Part shown: in pieces, positions 33,195 through 44,165 of the stretch
How positions within the stretch are numbered: the stretch's first letter is position 1
Layout of the letters: every line of letters starts with the position of its first letter
Origin: Deroplatys truncata
Taxonomy: Eukaryota > Arthropoda > Insecta > Mantodea > Mantidae
Direction of reading: 5' to 3'
DNA length: 64,000 nt
Assembly (NCBI GenBank): GCA_030765065.1
Contig: CM060979.1
Span: forward strand, 20,737,001-20,801,000
The notes under the pieces: generated by a model
Seen by the model: only the letters and a program-made list of their open reading frames with translations
What the model was told of the DNA's origin: nothing
Databases searched by the model: none
Program-made: the position numbers and the translations under genes

Positions 33195-33470
33195 CACACA
33201 TACACGCGAGCGGTTCCCGAGGTCGCGGGTTCAAACCCGGCGGAGGCGATGAATTTTTTTCGGGCGTAAAAATCCTTATCATGGCTTCCTTTGGAATAGA
33301 AGTAAAGTCGGTGGTCCCGTGTCGTAGATTTACGGCACGTAAAAGAACCTCAAGCCTGATACAGACGCCTCTGAGCAAAATTGCCGGGCTTTCACCCCAA
33401 TATAGAATGGAACGCTAAAAACTGATTGTAGTTAAAGAGCGTCCATAAATAAAACTCAGTTAATTATTAC
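33195..33470 (+). repeat. tRNA-derived SINE, family B
   Basis: Head 'gttcccgaggtcgcgggttc' with B box GGTCGCGGGTTCAAACC, body 'acggcacgtaaaagaacctc' and 'atatagaatggaacgctaa', tail 'tccataaataaaactcagtt'. The A box is missing, so the copy is 5'-truncated. Confidence 0.8.
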
Positions 33471-34390
33471 GGTTTACCAGTTCACTGAGAATGAGGTCTA
33501 CCGAGCGGGATGGCTCAGGCGGTAACGCATTTGGGGGGTCCCACTCTGACCCATGGTTTTTTCCGGGGGTTTTCCGGGGTCAGGAGTGGTTTCTTTCATC
33601 CCTCGAATTTCCTGTTCCTCCATTTCGTTCGCCCTTCACTCCGTTTGATCTCTTCTAGGGTTGGAAGTGTCGGTGATGGTGTTTCGGTGCAGCAGGGAAC
33701 AAGGAAGTTTCTCGGTTCCTCGACCTTTGGCTAGTTGCCGGGGCATAAGGACCGCCCCTTAGGGGAAGGGGTCCCCGGTCTGGCTGTCCAACTGCCGGGG
33801 CGTCTCCATCTGAAAACTAGGGACCCTGCCATTGCTGTGCCATCACTCCTGGCTCCGGCCGCTCGCGTCTCCCTCCCCGCCAGGAGTGCCCCCTCACGGG
33901 GCGTCGGTACAATATCCTTCATTCTTGGATAGGTGCCGAATTCCTTCCGCTTCACAATCCAGTACAATCCATTGCAAAGAACTTCGCAGGCTATTCCCAG
34001 AAAATTCAAAACGTATATTTTATTTTTCAGTAAAATATCTTAAACATATGGTATTGTTAATCACTTTGCCACTTTTGAGAAAATCAAAATGCTCGAAGAA
34101 AATTCCATCTAAAGACTAGTTTGTGCTGGGGGATTTTCTTGAGCATCGTCGTGGTCCATCCTTGCAAGTTGCTGAATATAATAACATTTAACCGACTTTT
34201 CGTTTTTGAGTTATGCTGTTCACGCACACACACAAATACGTGCGCGCGCTCATTTTTCTACAAATGTTTTTTTTTTTAATTAAGGGGTCTCAAAACTGTA
34301 TTTCCAGTGAAATCTCTGTATCGAATTTTTTTGGGTGGAATACAATACTTCCTGTACTCGCGATTAGTAATCAGTAGAGAAAGTAATTTG
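33471..34390 (+). mobile_element. Family A copy split by SINE D
   Basis: A short left piece (GGTTTACCAGTTCACTGA) precedes the SINE. From 33936 the A2-like order resumes: 'gaacttcgcaggctattccc', 'aaacatatggtattg', microsatellite about 34227-34253, 'tttttttgggtggaatac' and a 3' end 'gtagagaaagtaa' at 34375-34387. Confidence 0.7.
33498..33935 (+). repeat. tRNA-derived SINE, family D
   Basis: Head ACCGAGCGGGATGGCTCAGG with A box TGGCTCAGGCGG, then a shortened B region, and the body 'gttggaagtgtcggtgatgg', 'gttgccggggcataaggacc', 'ctagggaccctgccattgct', to GGTACAATATCC. It gives the family's direction and lies inside a family A copy. Confidence 0.85.
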
Positions 34391-34485
34391 TTTATTACTC
34401 CACTACAAATGTTATGTTGTGTTGCAAGGAATCTTCCAAGTCGTGATGATGCGTGTTACATTTTTATAAAATATTTAATATCTCG

Positions 34486-34790
34486 GACACCGAGCGAGTT
34501 GGCTCTGCGATAAGGTGTGAAGCCTGCATTCGGGAGGTCTCGGGTTGGGATTTTCGTGGATGACGCGGATACTTGTTCAAAGGAAAGAATACTCCTCGGG
34601 ACACTAGAGGGCTGCTTGGTTTAACGGGTCGTTCATCGCCCTCTCTGGGCAGCTCCAGCAGTGGGACGGGTCTTCGAGGCTGGAAATGTTAGGGACTTCC
34701 GGAGTCTCTGTGGCCTGTAGCATCCTCTGATTCCTTCACTTCACCCGTACCCCCTGGGGGTTGGTAGCCACAATAGATCTACCTAACACA
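34486..34790 (+). repeat. tRNA-derived SINE, family C
   Basis: Head ACCGAGCGAGTTGGCTCTGC (A box TGGCTCTGCGATA) and B box GGTCTCGGGTTGG, then GACACTAGAGGGCTGCTTGG and 'gggtcgttcatcgccctctc' to 'gggggttggtagccacaata'. Better kept than the copy at 3800. Confidence 0.8.
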
Positions 34791-34799
34791 GATCTAACA

Positions 34800-36056
34800 A
34801 AGAAAACACAAACATTTTGAAAAAAAATATCTTCATTTCTCTACATAGTCTCCTTTCAGCTCGATACACTTTTCCCAGCGATGTTCAATAGCTTCGATAC
34901 TCTGTTTATAGTGAGTTCTGCAAAATAGCCATCAACTGCAAACTCCACCTCTTCATTTTTGGCAAATCTTTTATCACCAAGCCATTTCTTCAGCTTTAGA
35001 AGCAGAAAATAATCAGAGACTGGAGAATAGGGTGCACGAGGAAGCAGTTCGAACTTTAACTCATTGATTTTGGCCATGGCGATAATGGATGTGTAAACTG
35101 GTGCATTGTCTTGATAGAACAAAACTTTCTTTTTCGCTAAATGCGGCCGTTTTTGCTTGATTTCATCATTCAAACGCTGCAATAAATTTGTGTAATACTC
35201 GCCATTAATTGCTTTTCCTTTTTGAAGATAATTAATGAAAATTATCCCACGCGCATAACCCCCCCCCCAAAAAAAAAAAACTGACGCCATGACCTTGTCT
35301 GCAGATGGAACTGTCTTCGCCTTCTTTGGAGCCGATTCTCCCCTTTCAATCCACTGTTTTGACTGTTCCTGTGTCACACGTGTGAAGTGATGGACCCATG
35401 TTTCATCCATGGTTATGAATCGACGCAAAAACTCGGCTTTATTGCAGCGAAACATCGCCAAACACTGGACTGATATATCCTCACGACGCTGCTTTTGTTC
35501 CATTGTGAGTAAACGCGGCCCCATCTTGCACACAGCTTTCTCATGTCTAAATTTTCAATTAGTATGCGATGAGCACTTTTTGAAATGCCTACGATGTCTG
35601 CTAGCTCGCGCACTTTCAGTCGACGGTCTTCGAATATCATTTTGTGGATTTTCTTCACAATTTCTGGCGTGGTCACCTCATTTGGTCGACCACTGCGATG
35701 TTCGTCTTGGCAGCTCGTACGGCATCGCTTAAACTCTGCCACCCAATATTTTACTGTTGTAAACGAAGGAGCACACTCCCCCAGAGTAGAATCTAGCTCA
35801 GCTTTAATATTAGTTGGACTAAGACCTTTCAAATGAAAGTATTGTATCACATAACGATGACCAGTTTTATTCATGTTTACAAATTCGCTGAGAATGTTCA
35901 CTATTGACGGCTGCCAAACAATTACTAAACAACGTAGCATCGTCAAACTTAAGCTTTATAAGGTTTGTACTTTCTACCATAGTCATTTGTTTGAAACAAC
36001 AACCGCTATCTATACGTCAGGTCGGGTACTTCTGGGACTGCCCTCGTATGTAGGCC
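34800..36056 (-). mobile_element. Mariner-like element, nearly complete and young
   Basis: The right end, read on the minus strand, is CGAGGGCAGTCCCAGAAGTA with TA outside (36057-36058). The left inverted repeat is not found next to the SINE at 34790, so that end is truncated or rearranged. The element encodes an almost complete transposase (34833-35874). It is the least decayed protein-coding transposon in the window. Confidence 0.9.
34833..35874 (-). pseudogene. Mariner transposase, about 347 codons, few breaks
   Basis: Start MNKTGHRYVIQYFHLKG; helix-turn-helix half to RSGRPNEVTTPEIVKKIHKM and LDMRKLCARW; then PRLLTMEQKQRREDIS in another frame, ITMDETWVHHF (first Asp), YQDNAPVYTS (second Asp) and YSPVSDYFLL, where the usual YSPDLAPSD is shortened and the third Asp is doubtful. 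The C-terminus KCIELKGDYVEK is in a third frame. I see about two frameshifts plus a slipped C/A run near 35261-35281, so it is probably inactive. Confidence 0.9.
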
Positions 36057-36058
36057 GC

Positions 36059-36679
36059 AGTGCGCGAGCTGTTCCCCTGTTGTATAATCTAAAATGTCTC
36101 GTTTGATAATTGCCGTATCAAAAAATTCACACCTTTATCACAGCAAACATATTTTAAAATAGGTTAACTTGTAAATTACAAAAGTTGCTAAATTTGGTCT
36201 CAGTGCGCCGTAAAATCAAGAGTTTTACAATTTTATCATTTTTGGGCCAAAACCTCGGTCCCCTTGTTCCTTAAGTGACTAGAACAGTACTTATCGACTG
36301 TTTTCACAAATGTACATTGAATCTTTAGCAACATTTCTATTTCAACACTTACCATCACGGACGAGTTGTTGTAAGAGATTATTGGGACATGAATTTGCAG
36401 CGTGTTTACTAATTAATGTGTAAAGTAGGGGTTATTTATATGTTTGTTAACGCATTCTCTTCAGGTTGCAAAACAGCTTTGTCAGCGTTATTTCTTTCAG
36501 AATACCAAGAAGTAATCAATTCTGGTGCGAACGTGTCGTAAATTACACAAACAACGGCTTTTAGCGCAGGAGCAGAAAAAATGCACCTAACCGCTATTTT
36601 CAAACAGATTATATCCTGTAAACTTACTGTGGTTACCAAAACGGGAAATTATGAGCAACAGTAACCAAATGACGAAATA
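36059..36679. other. No recognised feature
   Basis: No gene or repeat recognised. Confidence 0.3.
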
Positions 36680-37470
36680 AAAATCTGATGTGTTACATTC
36701 ACATGACTTTCTCCACCCTCTATCGTTTATTAGTGGATATACAAACTGTTCTTAATAAACCGTATTTGTCTATCTACTACATTTTTATCCACACAAACCT
36801 TTGCAGAAACAGCTACATTACACATTTTGTTATAGATACAAAGAGAACAGCGATAGTCAAATGTTTAACAACTGGACGCTATATGCTAGCCTTAAAATTC
36901 CATACTGTTTCCATGACATCGCGAGAAACAACTGAGTGTTGAAAGGACTTTAAAAGAATGACCAAGAAATGAACAATTCGAACCATTAATAACGAATATC
37001 TCAGAAATGATTTATGTCATAAAAAGCGTATTGAAAATAGATTGTGCGTTTTAAAGAGCTGTACATCGTTTTCGCCTATCACAACGTTTATTAGTTATAG
37101 AAGATTGTATAGAATTCCTTCCGAATGAAAAGGACTTCAAATACTCTTCCCAGAAAATCCAAGATATACATTTTATTTGTGATGTTAATATCTTTAGTGT
37201 ATAGCATTTTAATCAAAATTGTTAGAGCCATTTTTAGAACACTAACATTTTCGAAAAATGTTCCATTTAAAGGGTTGTTCGGGTGGGGGTATTGTCTTGA
37301 AAATCTTCCTTTCGCACCTTGGAAGGTGCTAACTTATACACCAAGTTTCCAAAAACGCTTTGAATTCAGGGGCCACAAAACATGTATTTCCGGTGAAATC
37401 TGGGTATTGAATTTTTGGGTGGAATGCAATACCTTCTCTACCTTCTATGTACGTGGTAGAGAAAATAAAA
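36680..37470 (+). mobile_element. Family A, subfamily A2, full ends, microsatellite lost
   Basis: 5' ATCTGATGTGTTACATTCAC, CTTTCTCCACCCTCTATCG, all A2 blocks in order, then a deletion that removes the microsatellite ('caccaagtttccaaaaacgc'), and 3' CTACCTTCTATGTACGTGG then TAGAGAAAATAAAA. Confidence 0.85.
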
Positions 37471-37555
37471 GGTGCTGCGCAGCGTAATTTCAATAATATT
37501 TTTAAACTATTTAGAATTAACGTACCATTTAGATCACCCCTTGAATAACCCGTCG

Positions 37556-37850
37556 TCCTCCGTGGTGTAGTGGTTACCATGCTAGCCTCTAGTTCCCGAG
37601 GTTGTGGGCTCAAACACGGCGGAGGGCGATGCCCTCTTTCGGGCGTAAAAATCCTTAGCATGGCTTCCTTCGGAAGGGAAGTGAAGCCGATGGTCCCGTC
37701 GTAGATTTACGGTACGTAAAAGAACCTCAAGTCTGATAAAGAGGCCTCTGAGCAAAATCACCGGTCTTTCTCGCCCAATATAGAATGGGACGCTAAGGAC
37801 CACAGCAGTTAAAGAGCGTCCATAAATAAAACTCAATTTAATTTTAATGG
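37556..37850 (+). repeat. tRNA-derived SINE, family B, best-kept copy
   Basis: Full tRNA-like head CCTCCGTGGTGTAGTGGTTA with A box TGGTGTAGTGG and B box GGTTGTGGGCTCAAAC. Body 'gggcgtaaaaatccttagca', 'ggcttccttcggaagggaag', and tail 'tccataaataaaactcaatt'. About 295 bp. Use it as the family B reference. Confidence 0.9.
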
Positions 37851-38862
37851 AACATTTTTCAAAATTTTTGATTTTCTAACAATGCCTCTAAAGATTTCGT
37901 TTAAAATACCCTATATGAAAGATATTTACACGAAAAATAAAATGATAATCTCGAATTTTCGGGGAATAGCTTATGAATTCGTCTTCATTTCTTTTCAGCG
38001 TTAAGTGACAGACGAAAATGTACTACAGAAAAAATGCAGGTCTCTTTAAGACACACAGTTTACTTAAAATTACTTTTTTGTGGCATAAGCAGTTTCTGAC
38101 ATGTCCGTTATTAAAGGTTCGAATTGTTCATTTCTTGGCCATTCTTTTAAAGTCCTTTCAGCATTCAGTTGTTTGTCGCGATGTCATGGAAACAGTATGG
38201 AATTTTAAGGCCAGCATACAGCGTCCAGTTGTTAAACATTTGACTATCGCTGTTCACTTTGTATCTATAACGAAATGTGTAATGTAACTATTTCTGCAAA
38301 GGTTTATTACCGAGCGGGATGGCTCAGGCGGTGGCCCGCATTCGGGAGGTCCCGGGTTCAAATCCCGTGGGCCGACCAATCTGAGGTTTTTCGTGGTTTT
38401 CCTCAGGCGCCAAGGTAAATACCGGATTGGATATTTAATACCACGACCCAAAGTTCCATCTTAAGTGTAAAAACAATAGTAAAATGAAAAATAAGTGGTA
38501 ATAGCTAATGCTATGGACGGCACCCTAATGCCATCTGCACAGCATGAAGCAGGTGGTTACAGGGATGAGACCTAGAAGGCTAACTGTCCGCCTTTGTGTG
38601 AGGGTGGCGGTTGGACTGGACGGCACCGTAATGCCATCTGCACAGCATGAAGCAGGTGGTTACACGGATGAGACCTAGAAGACTAACTGTCCATCACATA
38701 TCGTTCTAAGAGATATCCACCAACAGATCCGTTGCGATATGATCAAGGAGTTAAAGCGACGTAAAATAAAAAAAGCTTGAGTAAGAATAATTTGTCTAAT
38801 AAACGATAGAGGGTAGAGAAAGTCATGTGAATGTAACACACAATAATTTTTTTAGGTTATTA
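37851..38862 (-). mobile_element. Family A2, minus strand, split by SINE E
   Basis: 37851-38310 is the A2 middle to 5' region in reverse ('gacatgtccgttattaaagg', 'aaacatttgactatcgctgt', 'tttctgcaaaggttta'). 38775-38862 resumes with 'gagtaagaataatttgtc' and ends GATAGAGGGTAGAGAAAG and 'gtgaatgtaacaca'. A few tens of bases of target are missing at the junction. Confidence 0.8.
38311..38774 (+). repeat. tRNA-derived SINE, family E, with duplicated core
   Basis: A nearly perfect tRNA-like head: ACCGAGCGGGATGGCTCAGG, A box TGGCTCAGGCGG, B box GGGTTCAAATCCC. The body contains a core of about 100 bp present twice in tandem (from about 38513 and 38615; GGACGGCACC, 'taatgccatctgcacagcat', 'gatgagacctagaag'). 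A related minus copy lies at 52415-52665. Confidence 0.85.
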
Positions 38863-39689
38863 ATGATAGACGTAAAAAAGGTTTTATAACTTCGACTAGA
38901 AGTATCTATATGTTTCACAATAAAGGTAGACGATTTAAACCTGTAATTTTTTCGCGAACTTTTACGAATTTCTCGCGAAAGTCTTTATTTGCGCGATAAA
39001 CACGAACATTGGCATATTTTATAAATTAATTACAAAACTTACATGTTGACGATATTAAGGTAATCAAAGCACTGGATTTTCTTTTTGAGTCATCTGATAT
39101 AAATCACGATGTGGTAAAGATGTGGTAAGCACCCTCTTAATTTCAGAGTGAAAATAATGTGTAACTTTATGTTATATTCAATTGTGCAACTATGTCCGAA
39201 ATTTATATCAAGATAGTAATGAAACTGGTGTATTGCATTACTGTGTTGACATTTAAAGCTAATGGTAACCAGTTTCGTAGATTTTGTGAAATATCTGTTC
39301 AAGCTTTATGACTAGCATCAAATGCGGACGGTGAAAGTTCTTTTCGCTCTATAATTTAGTAGTTACTGAAGATATCTTCAATGGACTGAAAACATTGCAA
39401 AATATCCTTTCAAAATAACTTGCATCTCTGTTAAACCTCGCATAAACTACCGATGATATTAATAATTCAGTTTTACGGATAATACAACAATTTTGTGTTC
39501 TATAGGATAAATTATTTTTTTTGTCTAAATGAACGTCAAAGTTGGTTATTATTCTACGAACCACGCATATATTATGCGTTTATCTGTCGCGAAATTTTGT
39601 TGCAGTATTAACACGAAATTGCAAAAATTTAAAAATTAACGGGAATTCTTAAAACAATTATCACCAATAAAACCCGCCTCTGAGAATTA
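38863..39689. other. No recognised feature
   Basis: AT-rich with two short minus frames lacking motifs. Confidence 0.3.
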
Positions 39690-39832
39690 CATTGCACCCA
39701 AAAATTCTATATGAGATTTCACCGAAAATACACGTTTAGAAACTCCCTGAATCAAGAAAAGGATTTCTAGAAAAACGTCCTTGTGTGTAATGTCTAAGAA
39801 CAGCATGATTTAAAATCCCATATATTTAAGAT
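39690..39832 (-). mobile_element. Family A 3' fragment, minus strand
   Basis: 'cacccaaaaattctatatga', 'gatttcaccgaaaatacac' and 'gaacagcatgattt' match the A 3' region in reverse. It is shortened and ends at the transposon at 39834. Confidence 0.65.
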
Positions 39833-39833
39833 A

Positions 39834-41149
39834 CAGGGTGATTTATTAAGAACTGACACATTTATTTCTTTAATTTTTTCAAAACGAACTATGCTAGCGA
39901 CAACTTATTATACCTGAAATGAGGAATTTTGGGAGATTATTTACCTCTATAGCAAATGTTGAAAATATCCTCCATCCTGCATAAGGCACAATTCAACATG
40001 TCGTTCCATGTTACGGCCACTCGTTGGAGGACTCTGTTGTCATTAGCATGAATCTCCTGTGTAGATAATGTGCTTCAGATCGTACATTGTCTGGGGACGT
40101 GTGGCATAAACCCTGTCTTTTAAGTAACCCCATAGAAAGAAGTCCGGCGATGTCAAATCCGGAGATCTCGGTGGCCACAGGTTCTTGGAAATTATCCTGT
40201 CGTCAAAGAAACTTGCAATTAGTGCCATGGATTCATTTGATGTATGGCATGTAGCGCCGTCCTGCTGAAAATATTCTTGACTCAGCTCTACATCGTCTAG
40301 TTGCTCAGCAAACTCCATGAAAATCCGCCGGTACTCTGCAGTGTTCACATTGTTTTAAAAAAAAATTGGTCCCACTATTCTCTGTGCGGATATTGCGCAC
40401 CAAACTCCGATTTTAACGTGGTACATAGGTGCTTCATGAATAACATGTGGATTTTGCTGCCCAATAGCGTGAGTTATTTGAGTTCACATAGCCGGATAAA
40501 TGGAACCATGTGATGGACAATATGGCAGGATTTTGCACAAACAACGACAATAATTCAGTCGTCTATCCTTATCTAGTTCCTGTAACTGATGGACAACCTA
40601 TATGACTTTAGGCCTGCACTTTTCACAGCTCTCTGACACATTGAGTAGCTGTATCCTGTCTTCTGCGACGAACGTCTTAATGATTTTTTTGGGTGACTGA
40701 TCCAGTCGTGCTCTTACTAAACTACAACCGTGGGAAGCCTAGATGAACGAGTTTTGCCTTTTTCACTCACCAGAGATCCAGTTGTTTCCAATTTGTTTAC
40801 CAGCCCCAGTATTGTGTTTCTTTGGGTAGGATTCCGAACATCAAATTCTCTCTGGTATGCCCTTTGAGTAGCTGTAATTGAATTCGTAATCCAGTATTGC
40901 TTTACAAGGAAGAGTCGTTCATTTAATGCGTACTCCGTTGAATAGAAAAAAATCTCAAAAACATTGCCGACAACAAAACTAACAATTACGAATAAAACAT
41001 GAACATCTGCACATCTAGTGACAGGCAATCGAACTCTCTGCTTAATTCAGAACATTCTACTTAATTTGGTGCTAAAATTGGGGCATTGAGTGAATTTCGA
41101 ACAGAATAATTAAAGAAAGAAATGTGTGAGTTCTTCATAAATGATCCTG
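39834..41149 (-). mobile_element. Tc1/mariner-superfamily element with 50-bp TIRs
   Basis: Left CAGGGTGATTTATTAAGAAC and, inverted at the right, CAGGATCATTTATGAAGAAC, continuing with 'cacatttatttctttaatt' on both sides; the inverted repeats are about 50 bp. TA precedes the left end (39832-39833) and TG follows the right end. About 1.3 kb and close to full length, carrying a broken transposase on the minus strand. Confidence 0.85.
40043..41028 (-). pseudogene. Tc1/IS630-like transposase, broken
   Basis: N-terminal part (40717-41028): YALNERLFLVKQYWITNSIT and TILGLVNKLETTGSL, a helix-turn-helix domain. C-terminal part (40043-40348): SQEYFQQDGATCHTS (second Asp) and KNLWPPRSPDLTSPDFFLWG (third Asp). 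The segment between is decayed. The WPPRSPDLT..DF.LWG type is shared with 12798 and 41260 but the terminal sequences differ, so these are separate families. Confidence 0.85.
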
Positions 41150-41215
41150 TGGAATGGGATGCTAAGAATCATAGTGGTTAGTGTGTCCATAAATAAAACT
41201 CAATTTAATTTTCTT
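41150..41215 (+). repeat. SINE B 3' end fragment
   Basis: GGAATGGGATGCTAAGAATC then 'gtccataaataaaactcaat': the last 65 bp of family B, directly after the Tc1-like element. Confidence 0.7.
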
Positions 41216-41259
41216 ATTTTTTGAACAAATGCAGAGAGATACAGGAATGTCATACTCAC

Positions 41260-42155
41260 ACATTTTTGAACAGCTGACCGACTTTGAACGTCAGTCTGGA
41301 CTTTGCTACCGCGCATACAGCTGATGAGTCATTAAATTTCATTCAGGACATTTTTGAAGATAGGGTAATTGGTATATAATTGTGGCCCTCACGATACCCT
41401 AATTTAACTGTATGTGATTTTTATGTATAGGGGAACTTGAAAAAAAATCTGATGTGTTATACTCACATGACTTTCTCTACTCTTGTACAAACGCTTATTC
41501 CCCATATGCTTCATATTAATCGAGATGTTAATCTTATTGCTAATTTTCTTGTAGATGTATGGGGAATTGGTAGGATTTAAGCGATAGTCAAATATTTTAA
41601 GAGCAGGTTGCTACGTGGCGCATTCCATTCTCTTTGTATGTCCAGGAGAAAAAAAATGAATAACGAAGTTGAGAAGTATGAAGTATTGGAAAATTTAAGG
41701 GAATAACAAGCAATATCTCGAAAATGGTTCACTCAACAAAAATAATGTATATGGCATAAATTGTGTATTTTAACGCGATCTACATGTTTTGTGTAGTAAA
41801 ATTTTGTCTATCTCTTATGGCGTTTCTGAGTTATGCTGTTCACAGACACACACAGGACATGTTTCCAAAAATGCTTTTTTTGGATTCAGGGGGCCTCAAA
41901 ACACGTATTTCCGGTGAAATCTCGGTATCAAATTTTTGGGTGGAATACAATACTTCCCCTACTTACTATACGTAGTGGAGGAAGTAATAAGGGTGTGGAA
42001 CAAACCCCATACATTGGAAGAACTAAAAGAAAGTGTTAGGCTGGAAATTCATTCAATTTCGGATATAGAATTGCTCAAGGGAATGAAAATTTCCTGAGAA
42101 GATGCCAGAAATATGCATATAGAGAAAGACAACGTTTCCAGCAGCTCTTATGACT
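41260..42155 (+). pseudogene. Second Tc1/IS630-like transposase fragment, split by A1
   Basis: Left of the A1 copy: ADESLNFIQDIFEDRVIG, LWPSRYPNLTVCDFYV and GNLK. Right of it (41985 on): NKPHTLEELKESVRLEIHSI then, in another frame, ENFLRRCQKYAYRERQ to a stop near 42152. The two parts join at the KDKVY region in relatives, so the A1 insertion split one gene. Several stops and frameshifts; inactive. Confidence 0.8.
41445..41984 (+). mobile_element. Family A1, internally deleted, inside transposase gene
   Basis: Complete ends (ATCTGATGTGTTATACTCAC; GTAGTGGAGGAAGTAAT) with a deletion joining 'ctatctcttatgg' to 'cgtttctgagttatgctg'. About 540 bp. Both flanks are transposase coding sequence, which gives a clean view of the element ends: A-rich flank on each side and no target duplication. 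Confidence 0.9.
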
Positions 42156-42789
42156 CTGTTACGGCGGGAGTCCGAGCTGTGGCAGCCTACGCGCGTTGCC
42201 GCACTGTACTGCACTACAGTTCACAGTTGAGAAGAATCGTACTCTAGGATGAGGGACCAGGGAAGTTTGTCTGCTCGGTTTGACTCGGGGAGCTCTGATC
42301 TATTTGGTTGACAACCCATGAGTGAGTGTATGCATTTGCAGAAAGAGGGCATAGCTAGTATTTGCGTAGTCCATTACTGTTACTGGGATGTTTGTAATCT
42401 GCGAACTGTATCTGATATCCTGAGGGAAAATCCCCGAATCATAACCACAGATGCTTAACTGAACCAGGATTTGAAGCCGAGACTGCAGCATGAGAATCAA
42501 GAAGTTACAGCTGCATAATTTTGTCAGTTGTTTAATGACGTACAGCTTGCGAAGCGAGTGGTATTTTAATGAGAATAATATGTGGAGCATTGTCCGACCT
42601 TGGACTTAATACTTCGTCATGCTTCAAACACGAAGATGTGACTCACTACCAGCGGATCAGAATTGCAGCAATGTATTAGTTCTGCATTAATGTAGCCGAT
42701 GTTGCTGCTGATCAGAAAAGCAGTCGTTAGAAATGCTGTAATGAGAGAATAACATTTTTACACCAGTGTATGGATATCTATCAAATAAA
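42156..42789. other. No recognised feature
   Basis: A 96-residue minus frame (42300-42590) has no motif. Nothing recognised. Confidence 0.3.
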
Positions 42790-43075
42790 GTAAGACTGCC
42801 TCTCTAGTGCAGTGATCAGCGTTCTAGCTTCTCAACCAAGAGGTCTCGGGTTCGATTCCTGGCTGGGGCAGGGAATTAATCTTTAACAACAATCATCCCT
42901 TATCTCCCACAGGGCCTGTAAGTATGAATACGGGAGTGAATGTGTGTGTTTCATAGTTAAAACTCATAAACGTTCAGTGAACAATAACACCAGCTGTTTA
43001 TCAAGTCAAGCCTCCTATATGAACAAAGAAGCTAAAGGAGGCTACACAAATGGAACAATAAAACAAATATATATT
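42790..43075 (+). repeat. tRNA-derived SINE, family G
   Basis: A box region CTCTAGTGCAGTGATCAGCG and B box GGTCTCGGGTTCGATTCC about 35 bp apart, then the body 'cttatctcccacagggcctg', 'gtgaatgtgtgtgtttcata' and a tail 'aacaataaaacaaata'. A worn relative lies at 19008. Confidence 0.8.
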
Positions 43076-43089
43076 GTCAATATACTGAA

Positions 43090-43818
43090 TGTAGTGTTAG
43101 GTGAAATTGCTTCATGATGACACACGCCTTGATTTCCCTTCCATTTTAAGTGGCGCATAATACATGGTATGAAAAGTATAGGAACTTCAAGGTCAGCATG
43201 TAGCGTCCGGCTTTTAAACATCAGACTATCGACTCGGTTTCCGACCATTTCAGCTGCCGTGTTGCGGGCGCTGCGGATCCTGAGCACTCGTGGTACTTCT
43301 GACGTTGCTAGAAGTACTTTGGGCCAAACATCCGAGCCCCAACCGTGAGGATGTTTAGATTGGGTTGGACTCCGCAGGGCAGTGGTTCTTGATACTCATG
43401 GGAGATTGGGTACGTCTGAGCGGTTTTCCGCCCAGGTGAGTTGTGAGACGCCTCAAGGTCCTCCGGTACTGCCTTGGAGAGCCGCTAGTGGGCTGTCAGC
43501 CCCACCGAGAATGTTCGGTAGTGTCTTTGGGGTTGACGCGCGTATCCCCTTCCACAATGTAAGGGTGGGGCGGTTTAAATATTCAAGTGCCGGCCTACAG
43601 GAAAACCCTTCGGAGGTGGGAGAGCCACTTGGATGGCACCCTCCTCCCTGCGTCTTACTGTACCTACAACGAAATGTGTAATGAAAGTATTTCTCCAAAT
43701 GTTTTTCTGGATTAAACTGAAGCTGATAGAAAAATAAGCTTTCGTAAGAATATTTTGTAGAAAGTATATAAACAATGGTGGAGAAACCATGTGAATGTAA
43801 CACATCAGATTTTTAGAA
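43090..43818 (-). mobile_element. Family A2, minus strand, split by repeat F
   Basis: 43090-43235 ('gatttcccttccattttaag', 'gtccggcttttaaacatcag', ACTATCG) and 43650-43818 ('cctacaacgaaatgtgtaat', 'tttcgtaagaatattttgta', 'catgtgaatgtaacacatca') are contiguous in intact A2 copies. Confidence 0.75.
43236..43649 (-). repeat. GC-rich repeat F, second copy
   Basis: It matches 29700-30212 in reverse: 'cagctgccgtgttgcgggcg', 'cactcgtggtacttctgacg', 'gttttccgcccagg', TTGTGAGACGCC. About 410 bp. Its position inside an A2 copy shows that F transposes or retroposes. Confidence 0.65.
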
Positions 43819-44165
43819 AAAGGTCCGCGTGTGTGTGTATGAACAGCATAACTCAAACATGAAAAATCCCGCAAATACCAAACTTGATATTTAAGTTCAG
43901 TATCTTAAGGATGAGAGAAGAAAATTATCCAGAAAATCTCCTCCAGCCTAAACTACCCTTTACATGGAAATGTTTTCGTTATTTTTCTCAAAAATAGCCT
44001 AACGATTTTAAATAAAATGCAATATATTAAGGTCACCTATTTATATTAAAGTAAACTGTATATTTTGAATTTTTTGGGAATAGCCTGTGGAGTCCTCTTC
44101 ATTCGGCATGTCTTTTGTATAATTGGTGGCCAGAAGAGATAGACAAAAATCTACTGCACAAAAAA
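43819..44165 (-). mobile_element. Family A2 fragment, minus strand
   Basis: From 'gaacagcataactcaaacat' through 'aatctcctccagcctaaact' and 'gtggagtcctcttcattcgg' to 'ctactgcacaaaaaatgtaa', matching A2 in reverse. It lies between the preceding A2 end and a SINE. Confidence 0.75.

Noticed and set aside
38311-38385. Possible true tRNA gene
   Set aside because: A and B boxes are excellent, but the sequence runs on into a SINE body, has no proper acceptor stem closure, and resembles the heads at 33498 and 17980.
42797-42870. Possible tRNA gene
   Set aside because: Same reasoning: box spacing fits, but the anticodon arm does not fold well by eye and a SINE body follows.
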